From Desulfobacteraceae bacterium (GTDB lineage Bacteria; Desulfobacterota; Desulfobacteria; Desulfobacterales; Desulfobacteraceae), in contig JAFLJU010000197.1 in NCBI GenBank assembly GCA_022712835.1, positions 1-7,752 on the forward strand: DNA of 7,752 nucleotides, written 5' to 3'. The translations under genes were made by a program, and so were the position numbers. Positions 7,385 to 7,752 of the stretch are shown piece by piece. Every line of letters starts with the position of its first letter. The first letter of the stretch is position 1. The notes below the pieces were generated by a model. That model saw only the letters and a program-made list of their open reading frames with translations, had not been told where the DNA came from and ran no database searches.

Positions 7385-7544
7385 GACCGCAGATAAAATA
7401 AGTTGGACATAAATAGCGCCGCAATTTTGGTTCATCTACAAGGCGCATTAAAGGTTTAATAGCAGGCCTATTTGGCCTTTGATGCAACGCAGTAGATGGG
7501 CCAAAAGGCAAGCTATTTCGTTCAACTTATAAAATTTGCGGTCC
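7384..7544. mobile_element. MITE-like long imperfect palindrome flanked by TA
   Basis: A roughly 161-bp non-coding element with arms that are nearly complementary throughout. With the flanking TA included, TAGGACCGCA (7382-7391) mirrors TGCGGTCCTA (7537-7546) perfectly. Further matching blocks are ATAAGTTG (7398-7405) with CAACTTAT (7523-7530), AAATAGC (7411-7417) with GCTATTT (7512-7518), CATCTAC (7433-7439) with GTAGATG (7492-7498), and GCATTAAAGG (7445-7454) with CCTTTGATGC (7476-7485; one mismatch, a G-U pair in RNA). TA on both sides would fit the TA duplication made by IS630/Tc1-type transposases. It has no coding capacity and would have to move in trans, if it still moves. It may also end DUF368 transcription as a hairpin. 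The arms resemble palindromic repeats I associate with Desulfobacterales genomes, from memory only. Confidence 0.65.
7458..7472. repeat. Apical hairpin at the centre of the palindrome
   Basis: AATAG (7458-7462) pairs with CTATT (7468-7472) around a CAGGC loop, above the GCATTAAAGG stem. An alternative AGGCC (7464-7468) with GGCCT (7474-7478) hairpin competes with it. The two cannot form together, so the tip could adopt two folds. Confidence 0.4.
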
Positions 7545-7573
7545 TAAGTTTAATCATTTAACATCAGGCTTTC

Positions 7574-7751
7574 CTAGTCAAGGCAAACCCCATGTTTTAA
7601 TAGTAAGGAGTAAAGAGCCAGGGCATCTTTATCCTTTTTATCAGTCCTCTTTAACTGAACAATCTGCTATTCAATGCCTCTTGGTGTCAGAGAAAGTGCT
7701 TCAGCCATCCTGACGATGGTTATCGTTCGGATCATTCTGGATCAGGGCAAG
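7574..7751 (-). pseudogene. Decayed winged-helix coding remnant, frameshifted and with an internal stop
   Basis: Read on the minus strand, one frame gives LALIQNDPN from the window edge (7751). After skipping one base (7724) the next frame gives ITIVRMAEALSLTPRGIE, then a TAG (7667-7669), then QIVQLKR. Together this resembles the C-terminal helix-turn-helix of AlbA_2/Schlafen-type ATP-binding or Fic-associated regulators, roughly LIxxNPxITIxxLAExLxLSxRTVExxIxxLK. The internal TAG falls in the recognition helix and could come from TGG. After QIVQLKR the frame runs to a TAG at 7574-7576 without clear similarity. The first part of the gene would lie beyond the right edge. Neither a start nor a full product survives, so it should be dead. 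The match is by eye and the fragment is short. A plus-strand open stretch (ATG 7674 to the edge) has no ribosome site and is probably a shadow. Confidence 0.42.
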
Positions 7752-7752
7752 A

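Noticed and set aside
7160..7435. Minus-strand 91-codon frame crossing the DUF368 3' end and palindrome
   Set aside because: It runs across an insertion border and opposite a real gene, with no coding signal.
7674..7752. Plus-strand frame beginning MPLGVRESA and running off the edge
   Set aside because: No ribosome site and opposite a more protein-like minus-strand remnant; too short to support.
1..7752. CRISPR array, tRNA, rRNA, riboswitch or toxin-antitoxin pair
   Set aside because: I saw no direct-repeat/spacer pattern, cloverleaf, conserved riboswitch core or small paired genes; intergenic regions are too short apart from the palindrome region.

Overview
The window looks like chromosomal DNA of a Gram-negative anaerobe, most likely a sulfate-reducing Desulfobacterota (Desulfobacter/Desulfobacula-like). 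This is an inference from the style of the proteins (long zinc-ribbon threonine synthase, LysM-type exported protein, two-TM TrkA-type channel, DUF368 protein beside Pcm), the moderate GC content, and a palindromic element of a kind I associate with that group. No marker gene proves it.

Layout. (1) Positions 1-3546, minus strand: a tight three-gene run transcribed leftwards, serS (seryl-tRNA synthetase), then thrC (threonine synthase, start overlapping the serS stop), then an exported LysM-like protein cut by the left edge. (2) Positions 3547-3742: divergent control region. (3) Positions 3743-4348, plus strand: a 5-formyltetrahydrofolate cyclo-ligase family protein with an altered signature motif. 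(4) Positions 4374-4412: a perfect 15-bp inverted repeat between convergent genes, probably a shared terminator. (5) Positions 4426-5430, minus strand: a two-helix K+-channel-like protein with an RCK/TrkA regulatory module and an unusual filter. (6) Positions 5431-5538: divergent spacer with a 9-bp inverted repeat. (7) Positions 5539-7384, plus strand: pcm (protein-L-isoaspartate O-methyltransferase) and a DUF368 membrane protein of the undecaprenyl-phosphate translocase (PopT) family, almost abutting. (8) Positions 7384-7544: a roughly 160-bp MITE-like palindrome inserted exactly in the DUF368 stop codon. (9) Positions 7545-7752: no intact gene, but on the minus strand a decayed winged-helix coding remnant.

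Functionally this is mostly housekeeping: serine and threonine metabolism/translation (serS-thrC), one-carbon folate repair, protein repair (pcm), ion transport, and envelope lipid carrier recycling (DUF368), with a LysM-like exported protein also pointing to the envelope. I see no defence island, CRISPR array, tRNA, rRNA or complete insertion sequence. The most distinctive features are the palindromic element in the stop codon, the decayed gene beside it, and the changed motifs in the channel and the folate enzyme.
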